Assembly (NCBI GenBank): GCA_013003715.1
Contig: JABDIN010000092.1
Span: 1-51,760 of the forward strand
Origin: Desulfobacteraceae bacterium
Lineage (GTDB): Bacteria > Desulfobacterota > Desulfobacteria > Desulfobacterales > Desulfosarcinaceae
Direction of reading: 5' to 3'
DNA: 51,760 nucleotides
The position numbers and the translations under genes are program-made. Below, in pieces: positions 1-8,010 of this stretch (within the stretch, counting starts at the first letter, position 1; each line of letters opens with the position of its first letter). The notes beneath the pieces were generated by a model. That model ran no database searches. It was not told the origin of the DNA and worked only from the letters and a program-made list of their open reading frames with translations.

Positions 1-414
1 CTTTCAAGATGTTTCAAACAGGCCACACACAAACGAAAATGCAAGTCCTTGTCTGACCGAAAATGGATTCAAGCCGGACTTTTACGGGTTTTTTCCCAAG
101 AACCCAGTGGAAGGGCTTTTCTCCAAACGCTTTTTGAATCCGACGGATTGGAAATTAAAAGGAGCCTTTTCTTTGAAACACTCAAAAGTAAAAGACGGTT
201 GAACTTGTGTCGTGAAGTGAGCTTATATGTTTACGACATGATAAGGACATCTTTTGGCCACCATGATCCTTTCGCCGCATATCGGTCACTTGATGGCTTT
301 GACCTCCATGCAGGTGACGGCCATTACCATGCAGCTTCGGTACATGATACGAAAAAATCAGGTAATAAATATCCCCTACAGACAAATGGACAATTATTGC
401 TTTCTATCGTTTAA
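1..414 (+). pseudogene. IS4-like transposase remnant, N-terminal part, open at left edge
   Basis: The frame is open from base 1, so the real start lies outside the window. The translation has features of the N-terminal half of an IS4-type DDE transposase: a stretch reading SGRAFLQTLFESD, then KSKRRLNLCREV, then LDGFDLHAGDGHYH, which resembles the region around the first catalytic Asp. After roughly residue 125 the family resemblance is lost (KYPLQTNGQ, then stop), and the rest of the catalytic core is absent, so this is a truncated, inactive copy. Its end overlaps the convergent serS stop by 11 bp. Family assignment is by pattern memory only; a search against ISfinder would settle it. Confidence 0.5.
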
Positions 415-1693
415 TTACGTCCATTCCCACAAGATCCTGAAGCACTTTGGGCACGATGACGCTGCCGTCGGCCTTCTGGTAGTTTTCCAGAATGGCGATA
501 AGGGCGCGGGAAATGGCCACGGCCGTGCCGTTCAGCATGTGAACGAATTCCGCCTTGCCGCCTTTTTTGGGCCGGTATTTGATGTTGAGGCGCCGGGCCT
601 GGTAGTCCGTGCAATTGGAAGTGCTGGTGATTTCACCCCAATTGCCGGTTTCGCCCTTCTTCTCACCGGGGCGGCCGGGCATCCATGCTTCCAGGTCGTA
701 TTTCCGATAGGCCGGCCCGCCCAGATCACCCGTGCAGATGTCCACGGTGCGGAAAGGAATATCCAGGGATTTGAAAAACCGCTCTTCCATATCGAGCATG
801 CTTTGGTGCATGGCTTCGGACGCTTCCGGTGTGGTATAGGCAAACATTTCCACCTTGGTGAATTGATGCACCCGGTACAAGCCTTTCGAGAACTGACCAT
901 AGGAGCCCGCCTCGGTGCGGAAACAATGGGATACGCCGGCCAGTTTCAATGGTAATTCCGTTTCGGCCAGAATGGTGCCGGAATACATGCCGCCCAGGGT
1001 GATTTCCGCCGTGCCGATCAGACATAAATCGCTGTCGGCGATCGAGTATACCTGAGTCTCCTTACCCCTTGGGTTAAACCCGATGCCTTCCAGAATTTTG
1101 TCCCGGGCCAGATCCGGTGTGCTGACCAGGGTAAACCCTTCTTCCCTGAGCATGGTCAAGGCGTGCTGGATCAGGGCGAATTCCAGGGATACCGCTTCGT
1201 TTTTCAGGTAATAAAATTTGGAACCGGACACCTTGTTTGCGGATTCGAAATCAATGAGATCCAGGTCCTTGCCGATCTGGATGTGATCCTTGGGGGTAAC
1301 GGAAAATGCCGTCGGGGATTTGAACCGACGGAATTCTACATTTTCCGAGTCGTCTTTTCCCAGGGGAGAAGCCGGATGTGTCCGGTTGGGGACCCTGGCC
1401 AACTGGTCGTTGAATTTTTGAACATATTCGGACAATCGCGTTTCTTTTTCCGTAAGGTCCGATTTGATGGCCTTGCTTTCCTCGATCAAGGCCGGCCGGG
1501 TTTCAGTGGTGGCGGTTTTGATTTGCGATGACAAGTCGTTCCGACGGCCGCGAAGACCGTCCACTTCGTTTTGTAGCTGGTTTTTCTCTTGGTAAAGATC
1601 GATCAATGCACCGATATCGCAGTTTACATGCCGGTTTTTACAATTTTCCTTCATTTCCTCTGCATTGTTAACAATATATTTGATGTCCAGCAT
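404..1693 (-). CDS. serS: Seryl-tRNA synthetase
   Basis: Class II aminoacyl-tRNA synthetase charging tRNA-Ser (and tRNA-Sec) with serine in the cytosol. The 429 residues match the usual family length. The N-terminal third is the long antiparallel coiled-coil arm (about residues 25-105) that grips the tRNA. The catalytic domain carries motif 2 (FRTEAGSYG, then GLYRVHQFTKVEMF) and motif 3 (NGTAVAISRALIAILENYQ). AGGAG precedes the ATG at 1693 with good spacing. Seryl-tRNA-Sec is the precursor for selenocysteine, which is relevant because two UGA-containing selenoprotein candidates lie in this window. A transposase remnant touches its 3' end, but the reading frame looks complete. Confidence 0.97.
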   Translation of the reverse strand: MLDIKYIVNNAEEMKENCKNRHVNCDIGALIDLYQEKNQLQNEVDGLRGRRNDLSSQIKTATTETRPALIEESKAIKSDLTEKETRLSEYVQKFNDQLARVPNRTHPASPLGKDDSENVEFRRFKSPTAFSVTPKDHIQIGKDLDLIDFESANKVSGSKFYYLKNEAVSLEFALIQHALTMLREEGFTLVSTPDLARDKILEGIGFNPRGKETQVYSIADSDLCLIGTAEITLGGMYSGTILAETELPLKLAGVSHCFRTEAGSYGQFSKGLYRVHQFTKVEMFAYTTPEASEAMHQSMLDMEERFFKSLDIPFRTVDICTGDLGGPAYRKYDLEAWMPGRPGEKKGETGNWGEITSTSNCTDYQARRLNIKYRPKKGGKAEFVHMLNGTAVAISRALIAILENYQKADGSVIVPKVLQDLVGMDVIKR

Positions 1694-1986
1694 AGGTGCT
1701 CCTGATTTGAAAGGATGTTATTGGAAATAAACCTTAATTCGTGGCGAAAACCATAACAGGAAACACGGAGATGGTAAAGAGGCGGGGACATGCAGAAAGG
1801 GCCATGACAAAATTCAAGAATATTTTGTTGCGTGGAACACATCATACGAGGACGTTCGTGGGAGCCAGGGTATTTGCAAATACGGAGAAAACAGGGGGCA
1901 GGCAATGAAAGAATGAGATCGCGGTCACAAAAAACAACCTCATTTTGCGAAGTGCCGCTTTCCGGACATAGTTGCCGCACCACGCC

Positions 1987-3198
1987 CTAATCGATGATCG
2001 ATTCGAATACAGCCAGTTGAGGCGTGGCTTGTGAAACGACCTCTTCAAAAACGGTGGTCGGCAATTCCAAATGATCGAACACTTTTGGATCGAATTCGGC
2101 GATTCCACGCTGCCCGCTGCTGCCAATACCCAGCGCATTGACGATCACATCTGCTAAATGAACAATAGCCGCTGGTGACGCATCGGGCGCCGACATCGGA
2201 TTATGGTGATACCGGACGTTATCGATGATGGTTTGGGGCAGCTTCCATTCTTCGAGTATGAATGCCCCGATCCTTGTATGCCGGGCACCCAAAAACGGTT
2301 TCTCCGATTTGAACATCGGGCTGCCGGAGGCATCGGCGGTTTTGAATATTTGCACCGCATGCGCCGGGAAGTATTTATAGATGATAAGACGGCCGACATC
2401 ATGCAGCAGACCGGACACGAACAACTGCTCTGCCTTGGGAATGCCGGCCTGGACGGCCAGAATGCGTGAGATGACACCACAGGCAATACTGTGGGAAATG
2501 AAGGACTTCACATTCAGAAGGTTATTCTCAATTCCCTTGAATGAGTTCATGGCAGTGATACCCAGTGCCAGGTTTTTCACTTCACGTGTCCCAATGAGGG
2601 TAACCGCCCGCGAAATACTATCGATTGTCGCCGGAAATCCATAAAATGAGGAATTGACGATTTTCAGCAGGCTTGCGGCAAGCCCCGGGCTCTGATTGAC
2701 GATTTTGGCAATATCGTCGGCCACGGCAAAGGGATTGGATATCACCTCATTTAATTCGTCGACTATTCCCGGGGACTCGGGCAGTTTGATGTTGGATCTG
2801 GACAAATGGCGCTGCCAATCCGCCACTGGCTCGCAGGGCTGGCTATCCGTCTCTCCCGGAAGTTTGATATGCGCCTTGACCGATATTTTTTGTTGACTGT
2901 TGTATAAGACCGCCTGACGGAACAATTCCCTCATGACCGGTTGATTCATATCCATTTGTTTGAAAAAGGGAATACAATAGTGCTTGGCGGTTTCAAGCAA
3001 TTCCAGATTGTTTTCCCCTGTGCTCGTGTCATCTTCCTCTTTCACATCGGCACCGGCAATTCCGGAAGCTTTAAATTTACGAAGATGGCTGGATTCCATC
3101 TCCTTGCCTGCCGGCAGCAATAGTTGACCGTTTGCATCCAGAACATCCGCTATGGTCACCATGCCGGTTTTCAACTGATCAAGGCTGAGAAAACTCAT
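1987..3198 (-). CDS. HDOD-domain signalling protein
   Basis: A 403-residue soluble protein. The N-terminal ~60 residues (LDQLKTGMV, then LLPAGKEM) match the small module often preceding HD-type regulators. Residues about 135-335 form an HDOD domain (LPESPGIVDEL, VNSSFYGF, SRAVTLIGTREVKNLAL), including an intact H266-D267 pair (GLLHDVGR). HDOD proteins act in bacterial signalling, often linked to motility or cyclic-nucleotide control; many are not catalytic, so the role here is unknown. It lies 293 bp upstream of serS on the same strand, without obvious coupling. The ribosome site before ATG 3198 is weak. Confidence 0.88.
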   Translation of the reverse strand: MSFLSLDQLKTGMVTIADVLDANGQLLLPAGKEMESSHLRKFKASGIAGADVKEEDDTSTGENNLELLETAKHYCIPFFKQMDMNQPVMRELFRQAVLYNSQQKISVKAHIKLPGETDSQPCEPVADWQRHLSRSNIKLPESPGIVDELNEVISNPFAVADDIAKIVNQSPGLAASLLKIVNSSFYGFPATIDSISRAVTLIGTREVKNLALGITAMNSFKGIENNLLNVKSFISHSIACGVISRILAVQAGIPKAEQLFVSGLLHDVGRLIIYKYFPAHAVQIFKTADASGSPMFKSEKPFLGARHTRIGAFILEEWKLPQTIIDNVRYHHNPMSAPDASPAAIVHLADVIVNALGIGSSGQRGIAEFDPKVFDHLELPTTVFEEVVSQATPQLAVFESIID

Positions 3199-3301
3199 AT
3201 CAATCCATGTTTTTCCGGTTTAAGTGTTATAATTATCCATACACACCATCATGTCACAATTGTTATCGGTAGCGGGTATCTTCAGCATTACCTATTATAC
3301 C

Positions 3302-3796
3302 TTACAACTCGTAACATGACTGGATTTCACCGAAATACAAGGTATGATAATCTTTTTCAGGATACAGCTTGTCATATGCCGCATCCAGAAATGCCGGGTC
3401 CATGGCGGTTTTATATTGGATTTTACATTCATAGTGAATTCCCGGCGTATCGATAATGGGAGAGATTACAGACCGGCCGTTTGCGGTTTTCAAGCCGCAC
3501 TCCGTAAATTTGTCCACATCGCGGCCGGATTTGGTGCCGCAATACATCAAGGCGTCGTGCAGGTCGCCCGAAGGGATCGATACGGTGAAATCGGCGGCAT
3601 TCTCCAGAATAGCATAAGTATACCGGGAATCTCGAACAGCAACCATGAACATCGGTTTTTGCCATACAAAACCGATCATTGCCCAGCCGATGGTCATGGT
3701 GTTTAACCGCTCACCGGTTTGGGCGGTCAGAAATGCGCCTTTTTTAATCCGGGTCATCGCTTCATCGGCCACTGCCATGTATTCCAACGGTTTCAT
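3302..3796 (-). CDS. Flavin reductase-like FMN-binding protein
   Basis: A 164-residue protein of the flavin-reductase-like split-barrel family. It shows the typical N-terminal half KKGAFLTAQTGERLNTMTIGW, followed by VAVRDSRYTYAILENA and FTVSIPSGD, the segments that hold FMN in relatives. Such proteins bind FMN and pass electrons to small acceptors or serve as stand-alone flavoproteins. It begins 14 bp after the stop of the kinase-like gene upstream (AAAAGGAAAA ribosome site), so the two are probably cotranscribed. Substrate cannot be told from sequence. Confidence 0.88.
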   Translation of the reverse strand: MKPLEYMAVADEAMTRIKKGAFLTAQTGERLNTMTIGWAMIGFVWQKPMFMVAVRDSRYTYAILENAADFTVSIPSGDLHDALMYCGTKSGRDVDKFTECGLKTANGRSVISPIIDTPGIHYECKIQYKTAMDPAFLDAAYDKLYPEKDYHTLYFGEIQSCYEL

Positions 3797-3810
3797 AGCG
3801 TTTTTCCTTT

Positions 3811-4620
3811 TCAGATGTTTTTATGTTTTAACCGGTTATAAAATTGTTTTTCCAGTTCTCCGGCTTTATTGGCCCGTTCAGGGTGCAAAAAGAACGAATA
3901 TATTTTATCGTCCTGTACCCGCAGGGCAGGATCTATAAATTTCTTCTCCAGACGATACAGGACCTCGATGCTCTTATCGCATGCCGGGTACCCGTTGTCG
4001 TCCAGATCAATCTCCGGAGTAAACCGGATGGTGGAAATATTGTTGATGTCCACCAACCGGACATTGCCGGCCTGATCCACCTTCAGGTTTCCGATGCCGG
4101 CCAGATCCGGCAATAAAAAAGAAACGGCGGCCATTTTTTTCAGACCGTCGATGAACTTGTCCATATTGCCAATGGGTTCGACCACCACCAGATTCCAGGG
4201 GTCGAGAATAGCGCCATCCACATATTCCTGCAGGCCGCAGAGTCCGATCTGTGCCCCGGGGGTGTTATCAGATGTATACCCCACTATAAACTCACTGGAC
4301 TTGGCATAGGTGTCACGGGGCAGATAGGATTCAAGAATCTTGATCTTTGAAACTTCCGAAAACACCTCGTCCAACGAAGCGAACCGGTTTTTGAAGATGC
4401 GAAGCATGGCCCGGGGTATCGCCCGGGGAAAACGGAGCAGGCCATCTCTCATCACGCCGGCGGTTTCCGTCTCAACATCCCCACTCACCAGCTTTTCCAT
4501 CACATGCGAGCGAAGGCCCTGGTTGTGATGTTTGCGGAAATAACAGTCGTCCCCGCAACGGATGAAACCGAGTGTCAGAACATCGGAATGGGTGATATCG
4601 GTTTTCTTTCGAATATCCAT
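3811..4620 (-). CDS. Conserved hypothetical, possible protein-kinase-like fold
   Basis: A 269-residue soluble protein I do not firmly recognise. The central segment LAGIGNLKVDQAGNVRLVDINN (split here as DLAGIGNLKVDQ and GNVRLVDINN) resembles the catalytic-loop-to-metal-loop part of protein-kinase-like folds such as the YrbL type. The preceding VDGAILDPWNLVVVEPIG would suit a hinge region. The canonical HRD and DFG motifs are not present, so catalysis is uncertain. The N-terminal part has FIRCGDDCYFRKHHNQG, with two Cys. It is the first gene of a probable two-gene operon with the flavin reductase. The kinase-like reading is inference from a short motif. Confidence 0.6.
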   Translation of the reverse strand: MDIRKKTDITHSDVLTLGFIRCGDDCYFRKHHNQGLRSHVMEKLVSGDVETETAGVMRDGLLRFPRAIPRAMLRIFKNRFASLDEVFSEVSKIKILESYLPRDTYAKSSEFIVGYTSDNTPGAQIGLCGLQEYVDGAILDPWNLVVVEPIGNMDKFIDGLKKMAAVSFLLPDLAGIGNLKVDQAGNVRLVDINNISTIRFTPEIDLDDNGYPACDKSIEVLYRLEKKFIDPALRVQDDKIYSFFLHPERANKAGELEKQFYNRLKHKNI

Positions 4621-4743
4621 ATTTTCAGGTCCCGACCGGAATTAAAACTACATTTCCTGACCGTTATATAGTATCACTTGCGCGGCAACAAGATGAAACC
4701 GTGTCCGTTCGGGGTAACCACGGATAGATGAAAGGAACTTCAA

Positions 4744-5376
4744 TTGAAGATAGTGGATCTTACCCATCATATCATGCCGGATATGCCGGTTTACCCGGGT
4801 ACTGAACAACCGGTGTTCAGGGATATCGCGCGTGTCAAAACCCATGGTTTTGCCGAAAAACAAATCAATATGGTCACCCACACCGGCACCCATATGGATG
4901 CACCGGCGCATATGATACCCGGTGGCAAGACACTGGATCAGCTACCCCTGGATTTTTTTTATGGACCGGCGGTTTGTGTATCCGTACCTGAACACCGACC
5001 GGTCATTGATATCCGCAATCTGTTGCCGGTTGAAAGACAAATCGAGGCGGCGCGGTTCATCCTTTTCCATACCGGCTGGGACCGGTACTGGGGAACGGAG
5101 CGATATTTCAGCGAATATCCGGTACTCTCCGCTGAAGCAACGGTATGGCTGGCCGGTTTTAAACTCAAGGGCGTGGGCTTTGACACCATATCCGCCGACA
5201 GCGCCGATACCTCGGATTTTTCAAATCATCACCACCTGCTCGGGAATGCGATGGTGATTATTGAAAATCTTCGCGGATTGAACCAATTACCCCCCTCAGG
5301 CTTTGTCTTCTCCTGTTTTCCGCTGAAAATCAAGGATGCGGATGGTTCACCGGTCCGGGCCGTAGCGATGGTGTAG
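4744..5376 (+). CDS. Cyclase family protein (kynurenine formamidase-like metal hydrolase)
   Basis: A 210-residue member of the cyclase/KynB-like family of metal-dependent hydrolases. The signature HTGTHMDAPAH (His46, His50, Asp52, His56) is the metal-binding motif of the family, and the N-terminus DLTHHIMPDMPVYPG is also typical. Family members hydrolyse amide or cyclic bonds (kynurenine formamidase, isatin hydrolase); substrate is not predictable here. The start is a TTG at 4744, placed 6 bases after AAAGGAA; no better ATG is available before the conserved DLTH motif. It is divergent from the kinase-like gene, with a 123-bp shared promoter region. Confidence 0.9.
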   Translation: MKIVDLTHHIMPDMPVYPGTEQPVFRDIARVKTHGFAEKQINMVTHTGTHMDAPAHMIPGGKTLDQLPLDFFYGPAVCVSVPEHRPVIDIRNLLPVERQIEAARFILFHTGWDRYWGTERYFSEYPVLSAEATVWLAGFKLKGVGFDTISADSADTSDFSNHHHLLGNAMVIIENLRGLNQLPPSGFVFSCFPLKIKDADGSPVRAVAMV

Positions 5377-5428
5377 GGAGGTGCCGTAAATACATTCAGT
5401 GAAACAACAAGGTTTTAAAGCTCACGGG

Positions 5429-5554
5429 CTATATCGCCGGTAAATTAACACTCGATCCGACGAGCATCTTTCCGTTTTTCTTGTTTCTGATCCGGTAAAC
5501 CCCCATGGGGCGGGGGCTTTCCTTGTATTTCCGTATCATGGCTTTTTTATCCAT
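5429..5554 (-). pseudogene. Truncated GIY-YIG-like nuclease fragment (41 codons)
   Basis: A short frame with ATG at 5554, preceded by GGAAGAAG, encodes 41 residues: MDKKAMIRKYKESPRPMGVY, then RIRNKKNGKMLVGSSVNL, then a TAG stop at 5429. The pattern PMGVYRIRN...GK..VGSS.NL is the start of a small GIY-YIG-type family where GVY/VGS stand for the GIY and YIG strands. Full members continue with an NRHRF helix and are over 100 residues; here the frame stops just before it, and the following bases do not continue the family. Either a relic or a drastically shortened protein. Confidence 0.5.
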
Positions 5555-5712
5555 TCTTCTTCCTTCTGTGAAAAGTTGCCGCCGCCGGTCGCTATCCAAG
5601 CCGCTTAATCAGTGATATCAAAGTGTTGAGCCGTTCACTGATGATTTCGTCATCCTGGCGCAGGCATCGGTCAAAGAGTTCCATATCTTGGCCGATATAT
5701 CCACCCCTGCTT

Positions 5713-6294
5713 TCAGGACCTTGGGCGGGCTTTCATCGCACGGTTTTGTGTCTCCTGGTCCAAGAGCAGTCGCAAGGAAGCGATCAGGGGATCTTCCGAC
5801 GTATACTTCCGTCCGTATTCAAGGTTGAAGCGATAGTCAAAATCTTCCGGATTCCGACCCTGATTGTGTTGCAGTATGGTTTCCAGTTTGTCGAGGGCCT
5901 TGGCGAGCTTTGCTTCGGGGGAAGCCGCCTCCTCGTACTCATCCCAAAGGGCGGTGATTTCGGATCGTAGGCTTTTCGGAAGCGGTTTCAGAAGCGATAA
6001 GAGATCTTGACGCTCCTGTAATGCCTTGCTTTCGCCGGCCGTCTGTTCGATGGCCGGGATATCGCCATTGATCACCTCTCCGAGATCATGAATGATACAC
6101 ATCTTGACCAGTTTTGCGTAGTCGACGTCAGGGTAGTTTTTAGCGAAAAGCAGCGTCATGAGGCAGAGCCTCCAGGTGTGTTCCGCCACGCTCTCCGGCC
6201 GTCCTTCAGACGTCCAGGCGCTCCGGATGGTGTTCTTAAGCTGTTCCGCGTGCCGTAGAAAATCCAGGATTCCGGTGAGTTCAGTTGTGTTCAT
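5713..6294 (-). CDS. HD-domain 5'-nucleotidase-like phosphohydrolase (HDDC2/YfbR type)
   Basis: A 193-residue HD-superfamily phosphohydrolase. The metal ligands are visible in order: His39 in RPESVAEHTWR, His69-Asp70 in CIIHDLGE, Glu73 and Asp78 in INGDIPA, and a late Asp in AKALDKLE. This arrangement is typical of HDDC2/YfbR proteins, which dephosphorylate deoxynucleoside 5'-monophosphates. It starts 23 bp after the stop of the upstream metallopeptidase-like gene and is likely cotranscribed with it. The ribosome site is weak, consistent with translation after the upstream gene. Confidence 0.88.
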   Translation of the reverse strand: MNTTELTGILDFLRHAEQLKNTIRSAWTSEGRPESVAEHTWRLCLMTLLFAKNYPDVDYAKLVKMCIIHDLGEVINGDIPAIEQTAGESKALQERQDLLSLLKPLPKSLRSEITALWDEYEEAASPEAKLAKALDKLETILQHNQGRNPEDFDYRFNLEYGRKYTSEDPLIASLRLLLDQETQNRAMKARPRS

Positions 6295-6317
6295 AGGGGT
6301 TGGTCTTTTAATATGGT

Positions 6318-7493
6318 TTACAGCAAATCGATTTTATATTTCGAAAAAATTTCACCTGGTGAGTAAACATTGTGAAAAATATCGACAACATAGTCACGCT
6401 TGCCCTTATCATCCAGGCCGGCGGCAATTTCCTGGTGATAATAAGATGCAATCCCGTATATGTACTGATAGGTCCTGAGAAGGGGATCGTTCGCCCGGTT
6501 GTGCAGATCCTTTTTCATAAAATCCGCATCCAGGTTCGGCAGGTAATTGCTGATGTACTCAAAGGCATCTTCAAAGGACTGATTTCCGTTGACCATGATG
6601 TGCGCATTGTTCAGGAGCATGTGATACAGATTGTTTGCGTGTAGATACAGCTCACCATGATCCGATAGCGGATTCTCCGGTAAAAAATAGTAAAGTGTCT
6701 GCGCGATACCTTCGGAAATGAATTGCTCCGGTGTAAATACGGAGGTAAGCCCGGAGATCCGGTCGATATTTCCCTGGCGTAACCGTTTTTTCCAATTCAG
6801 GGACTGGAGGGCGTGGCAACAGATTTCGTGGAGGGCGTAAAATTCCGGAGCACCCTTACGCCATTTTTTTCTGACCGAGTCGTGAAGGTTAAACCGCAAG
6901 CGGATGTTTCCATGTTCATCCGTATTGATAAAATTCATCCAGAAGGCGTCTGTTTTATCAAACCCGATACTATAATCCGGGTCGATATCCAGGCCGAGCC
7001 ATCCGAGCACCAAGGGAACGGCTTTCTCCTCCGCGGCCCTGAACGAATCGATAATTTCGGTTTTTTCAGTATAGATGGTCTCTCTTTCCAGACGCTTGAA
7101 TTCATCGGCACTGAAACCATATCCCAGGCGGTCCATACCGTCTTTTGCCTTTGCCTTCTCCGCGCGGAGGCGTTTTTCGGGAATGGGTGCAGGTTGAACC
7201 CCCATGGTGGCAGCCACATAATCGTGGAACTGAAGATTTTCGCCCATCAGCGCACACAGAAAATGAAAGGCGGCATTCAATTTCTCGGCAACAAAGGCAT
7301 TTTTGTCTGTTTGCCGGTCGTAGGTTTCCATCAGTGCGATGACGTCCTGTTTGACCTCGTCACGGTTTCGATATGTCTTTTTAAATGATTCGCCTATACC
7401 CAGGAGATCGAAATCAATGATATCGACCTGGTTTCCGGCTTCAAACCGGTGCCATGCATAATATACGGAAAGTATTTGATCCATTATCTTCAT
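6318..7493 (-). CDS. Putative metallopeptidase-like protein with HExxxH motif
   Basis: A 391-residue soluble protein. Its most telling segment is YALHEICCHALQS (His222, Glu223, His227), followed about 35 residues later by FISEGIAQTLYYF (Glu261). That is the layout of gluzincin-type metallopeptidases, with a Glu as third ligand, but the spacing is HExxxH rather than HExxH, so the metal site is unusual or not real. Much of the rest is helical. GGGAGG precedes the ATG at 7493 (10 bases from the start). It leads a two-gene transcript with the HD phosphohydrolase. No signal peptide. Function unknown; peptidase activity is inference. Confidence 0.6.
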   Translation of the reverse strand: MKIMDQILSVYYAWHRFEAGNQVDIIDFDLLGIGESFKKTYRNRDEVKQDVIALMETYDRQTDKNAFVAEKLNAAFHFLCALMGENLQFHDYVAATMGVQPAPIPEKRLRAEKAKAKDGMDRLGYGFSADEFKRLERETIYTEKTEIIDSFRAAEEKAVPLVLGWLGLDIDPDYSIGFDKTDAFWMNFINTDEHGNIRLRFNLHDSVRKKWRKGAPEFYALHEICCHALQSLNWKKRLRQGNIDRISGLTSVFTPEQFISEGIAQTLYYFLPENPLSDHGELYLHANNLYHMLLNNAHIMVNGNQSFEDAFEYISNYLPNLDADFMKKDLHNRANDPLLRTYQYIYGIASYYHQEIAAGLDDKGKRDYVVDIFHNVYSPGEIFSKYKIDLL

Positions 7494-7667
7494 GATGCCT
7501 CCCAGCAGGGTTTTCTGGTAAACGGGAACTGCGAAAAAGGCGCGATCAGGAGACTTTTTCCGAATGTGTGTTGATTTATAAAGGTATCCGGCAGCCAGAG
7601 GTTGGAAATGCGCCCTATGCCGGACTGATACCTATCCCATCTAAAATCGATTGTGCAATAAAAAATA

Positions 7668-7709
7668 TTGACACCATTGGGGGATTTCTATATCCCCACC
7701 CCGGGGATA
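7668..7709 (+). promoter_or_regulatory. Promoter with overlapping G-tract palindromes (probable CsoR-type operator)
   Basis: TTGACA at 7668-7673 is a consensus -35, with TATAT at 7689-7693 as a possible -10 (15-bp spacer). Two inverted repeats overlap it: GGGGAT-N6-ATCCCC (7680-7697) and TATCCCC-N5-GGGGATA (7691-7709), sharing the middle half-site. CsoR/FrmR-family operators are G/C-tract inverted repeats, and this one sits directly upstream of the CsoR-type gene, so autoregulation is the natural reading. Confidence 0.6.
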
Positions 7710-7740
7710 GGATAAATGTACATGACAAAAGGGGATCATC

Positions 7741-8010
7741 ATGGCGATGATGCATCAATCCGGAGAGCACGTCATCAACCGCCTCAAGCGGGCGGGAGGG
7801 CACCTGAACAAGGTCATAAGAATGATCGAGCACGGCGATCCCTGTATTGCTGCCGCCCAGCAACTCCATGCGGTCGTCAGGGCGCTTGAAAAGGCGAAAC
7901 ACGTGTTTGTACAGGATCATATCGATCATTGCCTGGGCGAGGAGACGTTGGCGAAGCGGCCGGCCAAAGACATTCTCGCTGAATTGAAAGAAGTCGCCAA
8001 GTACATATGA
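7741..8010 (+). CDS. CsoR/FrmR-family metal- or thiol-sensing repressor
   Basis: An 89-residue all-helical DUF156 repressor, the normal length. The sensing residues are Cys35 (GDPCIAA), His60 and Cys64 (QDHIDHCLGE), the C-H-C set of Cu(I)-sensing CsoR. RcnR has His and FrmR has Glu at the last position, so copper is the best guess; a persulfide or other thiol signal is possible. It starts at ATG 7741 after AAAGGGG. The MFS transporter begins inside its stop codon (ATGA overlap), so repressor and exporter are translationally coupled and presumably derepressed by the same ligand. Confidence 0.9.
   Translation: MAMMHQSGEHVINRLKRAGGHLNKVIRMIEHGDPCIAAAQQLHAVVRALEKAKHVFVQDHIDHCLGEETLAKRPAKDILAELKEVAKYI

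Noticed and set aside
254-955. 233-codon plus-strand frame over serS
   Set aside because: Antisense to serS motif regions; the first part overlaps the transposase remnant in another frame.
5587-5715. UGA readthrough of the HD phosphohydrolase, or a 30-codon frame after it
   Set aside because: The sequence after the UGA is not family-like and meets another stop soon; no GGU hairpin of the right kind. The small frame (MELFDRCLRQDDEI...) has no support beyond being open.
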